DNA of 64,000 bases from NCBI GenBank assembly GCA_030848705.1, contig CM061244.1:107901111-107965110 (forward strand), in the 5' to 3' direction. Both the position numbers and the translations under genes were made by a program. The stretch is from Heracleum sosnowskyi (lineage: Eukaryota > Streptophyta > Magnoliopsida > Apiales > Apiaceae). Position 1 is the first letter of the stretch, and each line of letters begins with the position of its first letter. Of the stretch, positions 11,768-22,754 are shown one piece after another. A model generated the notes under the pieces. The model saw only the letters and a list, made by a program, of their open reading frames with translations. It had not been told where the DNA came from and ran no database searches.

Positions 11768-14161
11768 TTAGTAAGCAGCAATGGCAAGCAAAATCCGAAT
11801 CGATTTTAACAGGGCTACAGGCGAAAAAATTTCATCAAAGTCAATCCCTTGCCTTTGTCTGAATCCTTTTGCCACGAGCCTGGCCTTATAGGTCTCCACC
11901 TCGCCATCTGCTCCAATCTTTCTCTTGTATACCCATTTGCACCCAATAGGCTTCACATCCTTGGGTGCTTCAACCAAAGTCCATACTTGGTTGGTATACA
12001 TAGAATCCATTTCGGATTTCATGGCACTCTGCCATTTCTCTGAGTCATCACTACTCATAGCCTCATTATAGGTCATAGGGTCGTCATCATCAATGATTGA
12101 CAACTCATTGTCATTCTCAATGACAAGGCCATAATACCTCTCAGGTTGGCGAGACACTCTCTCTGACCTACGAATGGGCTGTTCCACAGAAGGTTGTTCA
12201 TTCTGAACAGGTGTTTCCTCTTGAACCGTGGTAGTTTGTGCTTCTTGAACTTCATTAAGTTCTATTTTGCTCCCACTGTTCCCTTCAAGGATAAACTGTT
12301 TTTCCAAGAAGGTAGCATGTCTGGAGACAAATACCCTATGATCGGTGTAAAAGTAATACCCTAAAGTCTCTTTAGGATATCCCACAAACTTACATTTAAC
12401 GGATCGAGATTCCAGCTTATCAGGGTCAACTTTCTTGACATAAGCTGGACATCCCCAAATCTTAACGTGTTTAAGACTCGGTTTCCTTTCTTTCCATATC
12501 TCATATGGTGTTTGAGGAACAGATTTGGAAGGCACCTTATTCAGTAAATATGCTGAGGTTTCCAATGCATAACCCCAAAGGAATACTGGAAGATCTGCAT
12601 AGCTCATCATGGATCGAACCATGTCTAACAAAGTTCGATTTCTCCTTTCAGATACCCCATTCAACTGTGGAGTATATGGAGGAGTCCACTGAGAGACTAT
12701 ACCATTTTCTTTGAGATAATCTAGAAATTCACCATTCAAGTATTCACCACCTCGATCTGATCGAAGGGTTTTAATACTGTGTTTGGTTTGTTTCTCCACT
12801 TCATTCTTATATTCTTTGAATTTTTCAAAGGCTTCAGACTTGTGTTTCATCAAATACACATATCCGAATCTAGATCGATCATCTGTGAAAGTAATGAAGT
12901 ATGAAAATCCACCCATGGCTTGCGTAGACATCGGTCCACATACATCTGTGTGTACCAATCCTAGCAAATTTGCAGCCCTCTCTCCATGTCCACTAAATGG
13001 AGATTTGGTCATTTTACCCAATAGACAAGACTCGCATGTAGGATATGATTCAAAATCAAAGGGTTCAAGTAACCCTTCCTTATGCAATGTACGAAGTCTA
13101 TTTTCACTAATATGACCAAGTCTGCAGTGCCACAAATAGGTGAGATTTTCATCATCCCTTTTCCTTTTATTAGTACGTTCAATTTGTAGTAAATTATGCT
13201 CTACGTCACATACATACAGACCATTATTTAAAATACCACTACCATAAAGAACATTATCTCTAAGAATTGAACATTCATTATTCTGAATAACAAACGAAAA
13301 TCCAGCCAAGTCTAACATGGGAATAGAAATAATATTCCTCACAATCGAGGGAACAAAATAACAATTATTTAAAACAATAGTCTTGCCCGTACGCATATGT
13401 AAATCAAATGATCCTACAACTTCAGCAGCAACTCTTGCTCCATTTCCCATCCGTAGAATCACCTCCTCTTCCTCAAGAGTCCTACTTCTCCTTAGTCCCT
13501 GCAACGAATTGCAAATGTGAGAACCACAGGCGATATCTAATACCCAAGTAGAAATTTGATTTAATGACATATTCACTTCAATCATGAACATACCTGAATC
13601 AGAAGCGGCAGTCTCACTACCCTTCTTCTTCTTCAATTCTGCAAGGTAAACCTTGCAGTTCCTCTTCCAGTGCCCCACCTTGTTACAGTGGAAGCAAACA
13701 GCTTTGCTTTTGGGGTCTTCAGCTTTTGGTGGAACAGGCCTTTTCTCACCTACTTTCTTCTTCTTGGGAGGGTTCTTCTTCCTTTTCTTAGGATTGGAAC
13801 CTTCGCCAATTAGAAGAACAGAACTCTTCTTAGAGGGAAAATTCGATTCCGCAGTCTTCAACATGTTGTGGAGTTCAGCCAGGCTGGCGTCCAACTTATT
13901 CATATGAAAGTTCACAACAAACTGCGAAAACGAACCCGGAAGTGATTGCAAGACCAAGTCTTGACTCAGCTCCCCATCCATGTTGAAACCAAGTTGTCCA
14001 AGACGTTCAATCAAATTGATCATCTTAAGTACATGGTCATTCACAGACGATCCCTCAGACATCCTACAACGGAACAGCTCCTTCGATATATCATATCGAG
14101 CTGTCCTCCCTGCCACATCATACAACTCTTGTAGATGCGTTAGGATAGTGTGAGCATCCAT
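11768..14161 (-). CDS. Copia-2 gag C-part, protease, integrase and start of RT
   Basis: This 797-residue frame holds the rest of gag, with a zinc knuckle CFHCNKVGHWKRNC at residues 156-169. The protease site at residues 209-211 reads D-I-A; the family has DTG or DTA, so the catalytic Thr is lost through ACT to ATT. Integrase has its zinc site (H345, H350, C376, C379) and catalytic D406, D469 and E505. RT begins near residue 750 (CKWVYKRK). A basic Lys/Pro run (about 125-148) precedes the zinc knuckle. The frame is bounded upstream by a TAG at 14171-14173 and downstream by a TAA at 11768-11770, both in phase with the neighbouring frames. As a single polyprotein it would span 14428-10505. Confidence 0.92.
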   Translation of the reverse strand: MDAHTILTHLQELYDVAGRTARYDISKELFRCRMSEGSSVNDHVLKMINLIERLGQLGFNMDGELSQDLVLQSLPGSFSQFVVNFHMNKLDASLAELHNMLKTAESNFPSKKSSVLLIGEGSNPKKRKKNPPKKKKVGEKRPVPPKAEDPKSKAVCFHCNKVGHWKRNCKVYLAELKKKKGSETAASDSGMFMIEVNMSLNQISTWVLDIACGSHICNSLQGLRRSRTLEEEEVILRMGNGARVAAEVVGSFDLHMRTGKTIVLNNCYFVPSIVRNIISIPMLDLAGFSFVIQNNECSILRDNVLYGSGILNNGLYVCDVEHNLLQIERTNKRKRDDENLTYLWHCRLGHISENRLRTLHKEGLLEPFDFESYPTCESCLLGKMTKSPFSGHGERAANLLGLVHTDVCGPMSTQAMGGFSYFITFTDDRSRFGYVYLMKHKSEAFEKFKEYKNEVEKQTKHSIKTLRSDRGGEYLNGEFLDYLKENGIVSQWTPPYTPQLNGVSERRNRTLLDMVRSMMSYADLPVFLWGYALETSAYLLNKVPSKSVPQTPYEIWKERKPSLKHVKIWGCPAYVKKVDPDKLESRSVKCKFVGYPKETLGYYFYTDHRVFVSRHATFLEKQFILEGNSGSKIELNEVQEAQTTTVQEETPVQNEQPSVEQPIRRSERVSRQPERYYGLVIENDNELSIIDDDDPMTYNEAMSSDDSEKWQSAMKSEMDSMYTNQVWTLVEAPKDVKPIGCKWVYKRKIGADGEVETYKARLVAKGFRQRQGIDFDEIFSPVALLKSIRILLAIAAY

Positions 14162-14170
14162 ATGCTCATG

Positions 14171-14461
14171 CTACTTCTGTAGCTCAATGTTCATGGAAGC
14201 TAGCATGATACATTGGGCAACATTTGCATCATCTATCCACTTACGATACACAACATGTTCATCATTATGTGCATCGTCAGCAGGTTCAGCAGGCTTAGGT
14301 GAGTTAAGCACATATTCCAGCTTCTCAACCCTGAGAACAATTTTCAGGTTTCGAAGCCAGTCAGCAAAATTAGGACCAGTCAATTTGTGAGCATCCAGTA
14401 TGCTCCGGAGTGATAGTGCAGAAGACATAATGTATATAGTAAATCTGTAAATGATAAACAC
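14171..14461 (-). CDS. Copia-2 gag N-terminal fragment before a stop
   Basis: This 96-residue frame most likely starts at the second Met (14428, MSSALSLRSILDAHKLTGPN), the usual start of this gag family; the ATG at 14461 adds 11 untypical residues. It ends at TAG 14171-14173 in the sequence IELQ-K-stop-HEHMDAH, where related elements have Gln, so a CAG to TAG change is the simplest explanation. The next frame continues in phase. The region carries the conserved gag block WIDDANVAQCIMLASM. Confidence 0.85.
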   Translation of the reverse strand: MFIIYRFTIYIMSSALSLRSILDAHKLTGPNFADWLRNLKIVLRVEKLEYVLNSPKPAEPADDAHNDEHVVYRKWIDDANVAQCIMLASMNIELQK

Positions 14462-14617
14462 ATAACAACACTTAGCAAATATTCAATTTCATTTTAAAAC
14501 ACTATATGAATCGGGTCTTTATTCATAAGTGGCTCCCACTAGTTTACCTAATTTATACAACCCCTAAGTGAAAAATTAAGCATTCATAATGCTAGTGGGA
14601 ATAGGGATCCTACATTC

Positions 14618-15008
14618 CATCACACAACCTCGGCTGTGGCACGAAACGCCATGTGATGTTCAGTAGGCAGACAACTCTTGTCAATTACATCTCATGTTAT
14701 TCCCTAATAAAACTTTAGTCTCTTGAATAATTGAGTCACGGCTGTAGCACGACAAACTCAATATTCTAAGTCAAGTCTAACCCAACATTTCATACAATTG
14801 AATCAGTCTCCAACAGCCCACGGCTGTAGCACGTAACGACCATTAGATTCTAATTCATTGTACACATCTCTATGTAATAGACAAGTATTTCTTATTTCGA
14901 AATCAAAGCCCTCGGCTGTAGCACGAAACGACAATGATTCAAAAATAAGAACTACTTTCTACCATGTTGGAAGGCTATGACCGACACAAGCCCGTTGTGT
15001 CATTGGCC
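14618..15008 (-). repeat. Array of five predicted RNA hairpins, four with one conserved loop
   Basis: The plus-strand motif CGGCTGT(A/G)GCACG occurs at 14631, 14739, 14821 and 14913. Each copy sits between a different pair of complementary arms: CATCACA/TGTGATG (14618-14658), ATTGAGT/ACTCAAT (14730-14762), AATTGAATC/GATTCTAATT (14796-14854) and TCTTATTTCGAAATCA with its partner (14890-14950). A fifth hairpin without the motif (14973-15008) has core GACACAA-gcccg-TTGTGTC. In sense RNA the shared loop is CGUGCYACAGCCG. Different stems with one loop suggest selection on RNA shape. The same set occurs in Copia-1. Confidence 0.8.
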
Positions 15009-15653
15009 AATTACTACTTGATATTATTTAATTTTAGAGGGATTATATTATGTTACAACCATAATCATATTACTAGGAGATTCTCTTTTTCTTGAACAAA
15101 ATACAATTATGATATTTAAATGAAAAATTCCCAGTGTGTTGGAGGGGTCACATCGGTCCCGCTTAAAACCCAACGGCCTAGACAGAAATTTTCATTTTCA
15201 ACATCAAAAGAGTATTTCACTCTATGTTTCATAAACATAAGAATCTCATGGTTGTACTCATAATATTATTGTTAAGGCAAGAAACGATTCCTATTCTAGA
15301 TTTTCTAGAGCACGCCTTATGTTGATTTAAGTTCACCTAAATCTATCATCGCATGGTAAACATAGGCATATATCTCATATATAAAAATAAATAAACAAGT
15401 AAGCATGCAAGCAATATCATGTCACACAATGATATATTGATGTATGGATTTATTATAGCATTTAAAAGCAATTAAAACAATTAATATATGCTTTAAAACA
15501 CTTCCGGGAATATAAACAGTTCAAAACTTTTATATAAAAAATATTTGACCACTTCATTAGATCCGTGTCGAAAAAACGAATCCAACGATATATCGCACGC
15601 CCAAAACGGAGTTACGAAACTCCCAGAAAATCAAATTTAATGTGGACAGAAGA

Positions 15654-15773
15654 CTGTAACGCATTTCATAAATGCGCCACAACCTGTAACGCATTTCATA
15701 AATGCGCCACACGTCGTAACGCATTTCATAAATGCGTTACACTCTATAACGCATTCCAGGAATGCGCGACCCC
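15654..15773 (-). repeat. Four tandem 30-bp hairpin repeats in the Copia-2 leader
   Basis: Units start at 15654, 15684, 15714 and 15744, with an exact 30-bp period. Each contains a self-complementary GCATTTCATAAATGC. In the last unit both sides change together (GCATTCCAGGAATGC), which keeps the stem paired. Confidence 0.9.
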
Positions 15774-16340
15774 CATTTCCCGGTTGTACTGCACGCGCGC
15801 GGGACAGCAACTACAGCAGTTTTTTTTTTTTCTTGTTTCTGTCAGCCGACCGTTGCGTGTGCAGCTTTTTGTAACTGTTCCGTTTCCTTTTCTACTGCAT
15901 TTACTAATAATAACTATTATTATTAATATCCTAATTTTAATATTAATAAATTAATTAACAATTAATTAATTAATTAATAAAAAATTACAGGAATATGATT
16001 TCTCAAATCAGGCAGTAGCAAAAAATTACCAGGTGATTATGGGGTCCTTGTGCAATTTTTAATTCATATTTATACACATGCTTGATTATTTTATGAATTT
16101 TAATTAAAACAATTTTTAAAAATTCATAACAAATAATCTACACATCACAAAAATATGAAAAAAAATACCTAGATGATCTACAACACTTGTAGAACCCAGA
16201 TCAATGGTCAAAATCTCATGCAAAAATTATTTCGAATTAATTCATAATTAAATCTAAATAATCTTGCAAAAATCATAATAAATCCATATATTCATCAAAA
16301 AATCTAAAATTTTTACATGATTCTCTATATGCAACAACCT

Positions 16341-16353
16341 AGCTCTGATACCA
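16341..16353 (-). promoter_or_regulatory. Primer-binding site of Copia-2
   Basis: The minus strand reads TGGTATCAGAGCT directly beside the 5' LTR, complementary to the initiator Met-tRNA 3' end. Confidence 0.9.
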
Positions 16354-16354
16354 T

Positions 16355-17920
16355 TGAAGGAATTTACGGATGAGCGGAAGCGTGATTTAACATTTATTCC
16401 GTAAAAACCATGTATCGCACATATAGAAAACTGTAAAATGATATGGAATCAAAATCTTACCTTGAAAAATCGAAGCTTTGAATCGAGATGATCGTTAGCA
16501 GTAGTTTCTCAGAGTGTGAAGCTCTCTACCGGTATCCACCAAGAATAATTCTTCGATGAAGCTTTTTATAAAGCTTGAAGCTTTATAAAAATGGAGGTTT
16601 TCCTTTTTCTTTTGAGAGAGAGAGAGAGATGAAGAAGAAGGAGAGGCAACTAGGTTTTTCACAAAAACAAAAAGTGTTTCTAACTCATCTCATCTCATCC
16701 TTTATATAGGGCTCAAGTAGGGTTAGTATATTTAATATATCAATATATATTAATATATAAATCCCTCACTTTCTCTTATAAAATGTTTAAATAATAATTA
16801 AAACTATTTTAATCATTATTATTATTCTCTCTCAAAATATCTTCATCAATAAATTAATCTTTTTATGGTGTGACCCTGTAGGTTCAATATTAAGCCGGTA
16901 GTAGAAATAAATAATAATAAACTTTTTATTTATTATTTATATGAATTCTAAAATTCATTAAATATAATTAACTGATTAATTATATTTATTCTACATCGTG
17001 AGTGATGCTTCTCAACATATCGCGACTATCCGGATAATATGAATTCACTGCTTAGAATACCAAGAACCTGTCAGTGACTAGTTACAGTACAATCAATTCC
17101 TTCTACCCTACAATATCCCGATTAAATACAAGGCACGGAACTCGTGTCAAGCCTATCAGATTTAATCATATGATTTCTTATTCATAATGCAAAGTTCATA
17201 TTAATGTAAATTAGAAACTCCTTTCTAATTTCATTCACTCTGGCCAGAGATTCCAGAACTCGCATACTAAGAATAACATAGGATATTCACTTCCTATACT
17301 GGAAGGGGTAGATCCTCTATTGACGTTAACTATCTCCATACACAAATCCCTATGCCCAGAATAGACCTAATGGATGTCCTTGAGACTAAGGACTAAACCA
17401 AAGCACAGTTCATTATATACAAGATAACTTTAACGATCTCAAGTCTAAGGACACTTGTACAACTATCACTCAGTGAACAACTATCGACACGTGAGTAATC
17501 TCCATTAGTTGTCCAACTACTCGAGTCATGTTCAGTGAACTTATTCCCTAATAAGCACCTACATACTAGCTATAGTGTCACCACACAAATGCCTATGAGA
17601 ACAGACATCCTCCTGAAGGGAGCAAGCATAGTATGTACCAATCTTTGCGGATTCACTAACTTCCGATTAGTTATCCTATGATCAGGAACTGTTTAAGTCT
17701 AGAGTTATCATCTTCTAGATCTCACTATTACAATCTCATTATAATTCTAGAAGCTTTACTCTAAACTATGGAACATCTTATTTAAAAACACTTTAAATAG
17801 ATAAAGCCCGTAATAAAAACAAAACAAGTCTTTTATTAATATAAACGAAATCAAATAAGAATACAAGAAAGTTCTTCCTAACTCATCATACATGATTGGA
17901 TTTAGGACAAAACACTTTCA
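16355..17920 (-). repeat. 5' LTR of Copia-2 with promoter
   Basis: Same length and ends as the left LTR. As the 5' LTR in element orientation it carries the active-position promoter: TATATAAAGG on the minus strand (plus 16699-16708). Differences noted from the 3' LTR are single C/T changes, for example CAGTAGTTTCTC against CAGTAGCTTCTC. Confidence 0.95.
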
Positions 17921-17925
17921 ATACT

Positions 17926-18884
17926 TTTGTTAGACCTGCTAAATATTAGGACCTGCTAAATATTAGGACCTGCTAATTCTGACCTTCTAATGTTATCCTC
18001 GATGGATTGAACCGGTTGACCTGCTAGATGGATTGAACCGGTTGACCTGCTAGATGGATTGAACCGGTTGACCTGCTAGATGGATTGAACTGTTTATGTG
18101 ATGTGAAGCTTTTGTTAAGATACACCAGTATCATCTTTTGGGGATTGAGCTTCTAGGAAATTACCTTTTTTTTTTTAACGTAAACTTTTAAATATATTAT
18201 GTGAAATATCTGCAGGTTTCAAATTTTTTTGATTTTGGTTTATTACCTTCCCCAATTATGTTTGGTTGGTTTACAGGTGGTAATTAGGATATAGAACAGA
18301 TCATGCAAATTTTTTTTTGGTAATGTCATGTTATATATGGCCGTTGGCAGTCATATTTAACCGCCACTAAAATTTGACTAAAAAGCAGTTGCATTTGGTT
18401 TCTTAATTTTGACTAAAATCAGTCATTTTAATAAATTTGAAAAGAAAACAAAGTGGTCACATTTATAAATATGACTGATTATAACATGGTCACATTTATA
18501 AAATTGACCGATTATGGGATGGTCACAATTATAAATTCGACCGCCTTTAAGAGAGTCACATTTATAAATTCGACCGTACCAGTCAAATTTATGTGGTATG
18601 AGCGGGAAATTCAAATTTTGGCCAAAAATTTAAAGTCAAAAGTCAATGACTAAATATGACCGACAGTGGTCGAATTTAATCGGTCATATTTGATCGGTCA
18701 TTTTTAGGCGGTCATATTTATTCGGTCATATTTAGCTAATTTTGACCGATTTTAGTAAATTCGACTAGCTTATGAATGACCGAAATGTTTCGGTCATATT
18801 TAGCTAAATATGACCGAACGCAATCATATTTAGCTAAATATGACCGAAAAATTTCGGTCACAATTACCCGTTTTTCTAGTAGTG
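17926..18884 (+). mobile_element. 3' end of the CACTA (En/Spm) unit with subterminal repeats
   Basis: The unit ends in TTTTTCTAGTAGTG at 18884, so the terminal repeat is CACTACTAGAAAAA, a CACTA-type terminus. The 500 bp before it (18340-18875) contain many direct and inverted copies of GGTCA(C/T)A(T/A)TT and TATGACCG, arranged like the subterminal binding sites of En/Spm elements. Nearer the gene there are minisatellites (17930-18091). The matching 5' terminus was not found in the window. Confidence 0.75.
17930..18091 (+). repeat. Two minisatellites in the CACTA 3' region
   Basis: First, a 17-bp unit (GACCTGCTAAATATTAG) is repeated about three times with decay. Then a 26-bp unit starting GATGGATTGAACCGG is repeated at 18001, 18027 and 18053, with a partial copy at 18079. 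Both units share GACCTGCTA. Confidence 0.9.
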
Positions 18885-19595
18885 AAAGCGTGACAACAGT
18901 TATATTACAAAGACGCATCTAACCATAATCCAAAAGTTAACCTATTGCAAACCTAATGTCCTCGAACTTCAATGCTATCCAACTCGATCTTAACTCGAAC
19001 CTGAAAATTTTAAGGAATAAGCTATACAGTCCAGCAAGAAACCAATCGATCTAACTAGTCATGCAAATAACAAGTATACACATATGACAATACAATATTC
19101 GATACGATACATAACTTCAATACACATATACTTATTCTTATTTGATACGATACGACACCACATAACAACAATAACTCGAAACCCACAATTCATGCTACGA
19201 CCACTAAAATTCGGTGATAACGGTCCTAAATTTTCAGAAAACTGTCACTACAACGAAGGTAGCTGAATTTACTTTAGATGAATTTACTACGAATTTTACA
19301 AGATAGTTGATTTCTGTATGGGAAAGACCTACAAATTTTACAAACAATGGTGATGCATAAGAGCAACGGTGTTTATATAACGACATGGAATCCTAATTCT
19401 AAACCTACTAATTATCTGTATCCGAACGTGATCCATATTTTAGACCTATTAATCTAATTCAATATTAAATCTTAATCTATATCAAATTTTAATCTTTTTT
19501 GTAATATTCTTTTATTATTATTAATCTAAAAATGACAGGATATTACATGTTCGTGTTCCATCAAAATTTTAACAGGGGCTAAGATTAAGATTTGG
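18885..19595. other. Intergenic, unrecognised
   Basis: No gene or repeat boundary is recognised. The phrase around 19000 (AAGGAATAAGCTATACAGTC) resembles degraded retroelement sequence but cannot be assigned. Confidence 0.4.
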
Positions 19596-19598
19596 TTA

Positions 19599-20090
19599 GA
19601 GCATCTTCAATTGGTAATAACTAAATTGGTTGATTATTAAAAAATTTAAAAATTTTACTTATCGGGAATAATAGTACTAGGTATCCCAAATTCGTTCCAA
19701 ATTTTTTTACAAAATGATGTTGCATGACATATGTCATATTTTAATTCATGAGCGCATATTTATGCACGCGGTATCTCATATTATTATTAGGAAACTTACT
19801 ATCTTAATTATGACACGGAAGCATTTGCTAACAAATTTTGGGATCATTTTTGGGGCATCTAGTATTTTTCTAACAGGAATAATACTTCATTCAGTAGTGT
19901 TAGCTATTATGCTAGTTATGTAGAACGATACCCATTAATATTGGTTCGACAAATTTAGTCAATGAAAGATGATTATTTAAATTTTTTGTCAAAGGAAATT
20001 ATAAATTGGAATGTTACATTTTTTACATAATATCTATAACGTACGTCAATTAAATATTTTAGCTAAGGGTTCATTTTTATTGAAGATGCT
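19599..20090. mobile_element. Harbinger-like MITE, 492 bp
   Basis: The left end is GAGCATCTTCAATTGG; the right end reads ATTGAAGATGCT. Both are flanked by TTA (19596-19598 and 20091-20093), the PIF/Harbinger target-site type. One base is missing from the right terminus. It has no coding capacity. Confidence 0.65.
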
Positions 20091-20243
20091 TTAAGGAGAT
20101 TTATTTGGTGATTGCTTTGCACATAAGAAGTAACTTACCATAATTGTATTTTCTTTCTATGAAAAGTTATTTGAATATATTTACTTTGTTTTGTTTAATT
20201 TGACTATTTACTTCTCTTCTGATATACTTTTAGAAAAATGTTA

Positions 20244-21013
20244 GGGTGTGTTTACTTCACCACTTTTTCAGAAAAAATTTCTATGAAAACTGGAATAATA
20301 GAAAACATGTTCCAATGTAATGTTTTTTAAAAAGAGAAATGGAAAACTGGAAAACCGTGTTTTCCAAATTATAACTACAAACTGGAAAATTTTGGAAAAC
20401 AACTTTTGAGTGTTTTCTAAATCTAGGAAAATGAAAAACACGGTGAAATTGGTCTCATGACACCTCTTCGAACCTTCACAAACATATCAATTTTTGTTTA
20501 TATTTCACTGATAGATTATGAACAAAAAGAATGAAACAATAATCATTATAATTATGAACTTGTTAAATTATTATTATTTTTTTCATTCCAGTCATCTAAA
20601 CAAAAACAACACGTATAACAATACATATAATATGCATCATATATAATAAGTACACATAACATCATCTCTATATTTTGATTAAGAAAAAGTTAAAGACGTA
20701 TTATATTAAAATATGTATTATCCATAAATAAATTTAGAGATGAAAGCATAAGAAATATAGGCTATTATACAAGGATGATAACATAATATTTAAAATCACT
20801 TTGTTTTAGTTATAAAGATTATTAATAATTATCAAAGCATATCAAAATTATTTATAGTTATAAATTTTAGAAAACAAAAAAAGTGCTCAGCAATTTGTTT
20901 GTGGAACACGTTTTCCCAGTTTTTAATAGTTTTCTAAGAAATAGAAAATTCAAAAAAATTTAGAAAATTTAGAAAAGGAAAACTAGAAAATTTGTCTCCA
21001 AGTAAACAGGCCC
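20244..21013. mobile_element. Harbinger-like MITE, 770 bp
   Basis: Terminal inverted repeats GGGTGTGTTTACTT and AAGTAAACAGGCCC match at 12 of 14 positions and are flanked by TTA on both sides (20241-20243, 21014-21016). Complementary GGAAAAC/GTTTTCC tracts make the interior partly fold back. Confidence 0.7.
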
Positions 21014-22750
21014 TTAGAGTTTCCAATAAAATTTTCCAAAACATCTCTTAAATTCATTTTTAATGGTAACATTTCTAATAAAAATATCAGATCCCATGTG
21101 CATAGCGCTTATAAATTAAAAATTATCAAATATCAATCACATTATTCTGTACAAATTTTAAAATTTCTTATTAGATTCTCTAACATTACTCCTACTTTTA
21201 AGTTAGAGTGAACCCCATTGTGATTGCCGTTAAGATTCCACCTATCAGTACATATATAGGTTGGAAACTTGAAAAAACTTGTATGTTGGATTATGAAATG
21301 CAGGGCCTACGTCAAATATATCCAGTACGGGGTACGGGCCATCGTGAAGCATGGTGAGTGGTCACTACTGTTGAACTAAAAGGGAATAGTATCATCACTA
21401 TTGAATTGTAATGTTCTAGTAATTTGCTTGTGCTTGCCTCGTTGAAAAATACTTTTAATTTATATTTGTGTTTTTTTTGCTAATTTAATAGTATATTTTG
21501 TAATTAGTTTATAGATTCAAATTATTAGATCCTTTTCCTTTTTAGTAAATTAACTAGCTTTACAGCCCGTGCGAGGCACGAGCATGCTCTAGTTATTTTC
21601 GGTTATGTTGATCTCATTGTTTGGTGGAATGCACGTAGAAGAAAAGACATAAGCATGTAACGGTATATCAGTAGGAAATATGTCGAAGGTTTGATGATAC
21701 ATGTTTTACAAAATCCCAGTCTATAAGGTTGTTATTATGACCTGAGTAGGCGCAAATATTTTGACTAATTAACATGTTTTGTTGACACGCACGACCCTTC
21801 TGTACTGCAAGATTTCGTCGGTTATAATTTTGTCAATCGTATTTGAATGAGAAGATGTTTTAGTGTCACTTTGAAAGAATATAGTATACTTGTCCTTAAT
21901 GCATGAGGTGGCGGGATTGAGATGCACACAAATTCGTATTCGAAAAAAACTGTTCGAACTGGTTAAAAAAATCGGAAAAAATCTGATTTAAAAAAAGTCC
22001 ACCTCAATTGGATCCAGCCCGCAGGCTTAAACGAATCGCATATTTTTCACAAAACCCCGATCCGGTTCGAGCCGAATAAACCCAAATTTAATCTCGATTT
22101 GGACGTAGTCTTGATCAGGATAAAAGTCCAATCCAAAAAGTTAGAATTTTCAATTAAATCTCGGATAAAAGATTGATTTTTTTAATTAAATCCAAAAAAA
22201 TAAAAAAAAGTTAAAGTTAAAGTTAAAGTTATCAATATCTAAAATAATTTTTAAAAATCTGATTTGGCCCCTCCTGACCCGACCCTATCTACATGTATAA
22301 ATATTTTAGAGGAAATTTGTCTCGATTTAAAAAAGCCCGGCCCTATCGGATATCGAAAAATCCGACCTGAATCCGGATTACGTTCATCTCTATTCAGGGT
22401 ACCAACTATAGAGGTGGTTATATTATTACTTATATTATCTGATATGTATGAACATAGTTGAGACAAAATGATTACTATTTTGTATTATTGGATGCTCGGA
22501 CTAAAAAGTGATATTATTTGACTAAAAATGCATTTGTACTTTGTCTTAAAATTTTGAATAGAAAGGAAGAAACATAATTAAATTTAATTAAAGAGATATG
22601 TGTCTATTGGATATACTTTATATTAATAACCACTTTTATTAATAATCAGACAAATGAAATTATCATGAAAGAATCTTGAATAAAAACTAAAGTGTAAAAT
22701 AATATTTGTGAAAGACATTACCATACTAATGGGTTCTATACCACAACAAA
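21014..22750. other. Intergenic with old repeat fragments
   Basis: No gene is seen. A Helitron-type end lies at 21568-21592. The stretch 21960-22400 contains repeated phrases such as CCGACCCGA and ATCCGACC, typical of old dispersed repeats, and a (GTTAAA)4 run near 22210. Confidence 0.4.
21568..21592 (+). mobile_element. Helitron-type 3' terminus
   Basis: Hairpin CGTGC-GAG-GCACG (21568-21580), then CTAG (21589-21592) followed by T. It matches the layout of the terminus at 3823-3853. No 5' end was identified. Confidence 0.5.
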
Positions 22751-22754
22751 AAAA

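Larger units (their letters stand above)
14462..16340 (-). other. Long untranslated leader of Copia-2
   Basis: About 1.9 kb lies between the primer-binding site and the gag start without a supported coding frame. It holds two structured arrays described separately: a five-hairpin array at 14618-15008, close upstream of gag, and a 30-bp tandem hairpin array at 15654-15773. The open frame on the plus strand at 15565-15954 is a by-product of the 30-bp repeat. A segment near 15120-15240 is conserved in Copia-1 (46430-46540). Confidence 0.8.
8925..17920 (-). mobile_element. Copia-2: nearly complete Ty1/copia element
   Basis: The element is 8996 bp, minus strand. It has LTRs at 8925-10490 and 16355-17920 (both 1566 bp, TGAAGG...CTTTCA), target-site duplication ATACT (8920-8924 and 17921-17925), a polypurine tract beside the left LTR, a primer-binding site beside the right LTR, and gag, protease, integrase, RT and RNase H in the copia order. 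By eye I found about five differences between the LTRs, all C/T, so insertion was recent. The polyprotein has two in-frame stops and an altered protease active site, so this copy is not expected to be autonomous. The leader between primer-binding site and gag is unusually long, about 1.9 kb. The gag N-terminus suggests the Angela/Tork group. Confidence 0.93.

Noticed and set aside
15654..15773. CRISPR-like regular spacing
   Set aside because: The 30-bp units are contiguous tandem copies with no variable spacers, inside a plant retrotransposon.
15565..15954. 129-residue open frame with repeated NAFHKCAT
   Set aside because: It is the translation of the 30-bp hairpin repeat in the Copia-2 leader, on the strand opposite to the element.
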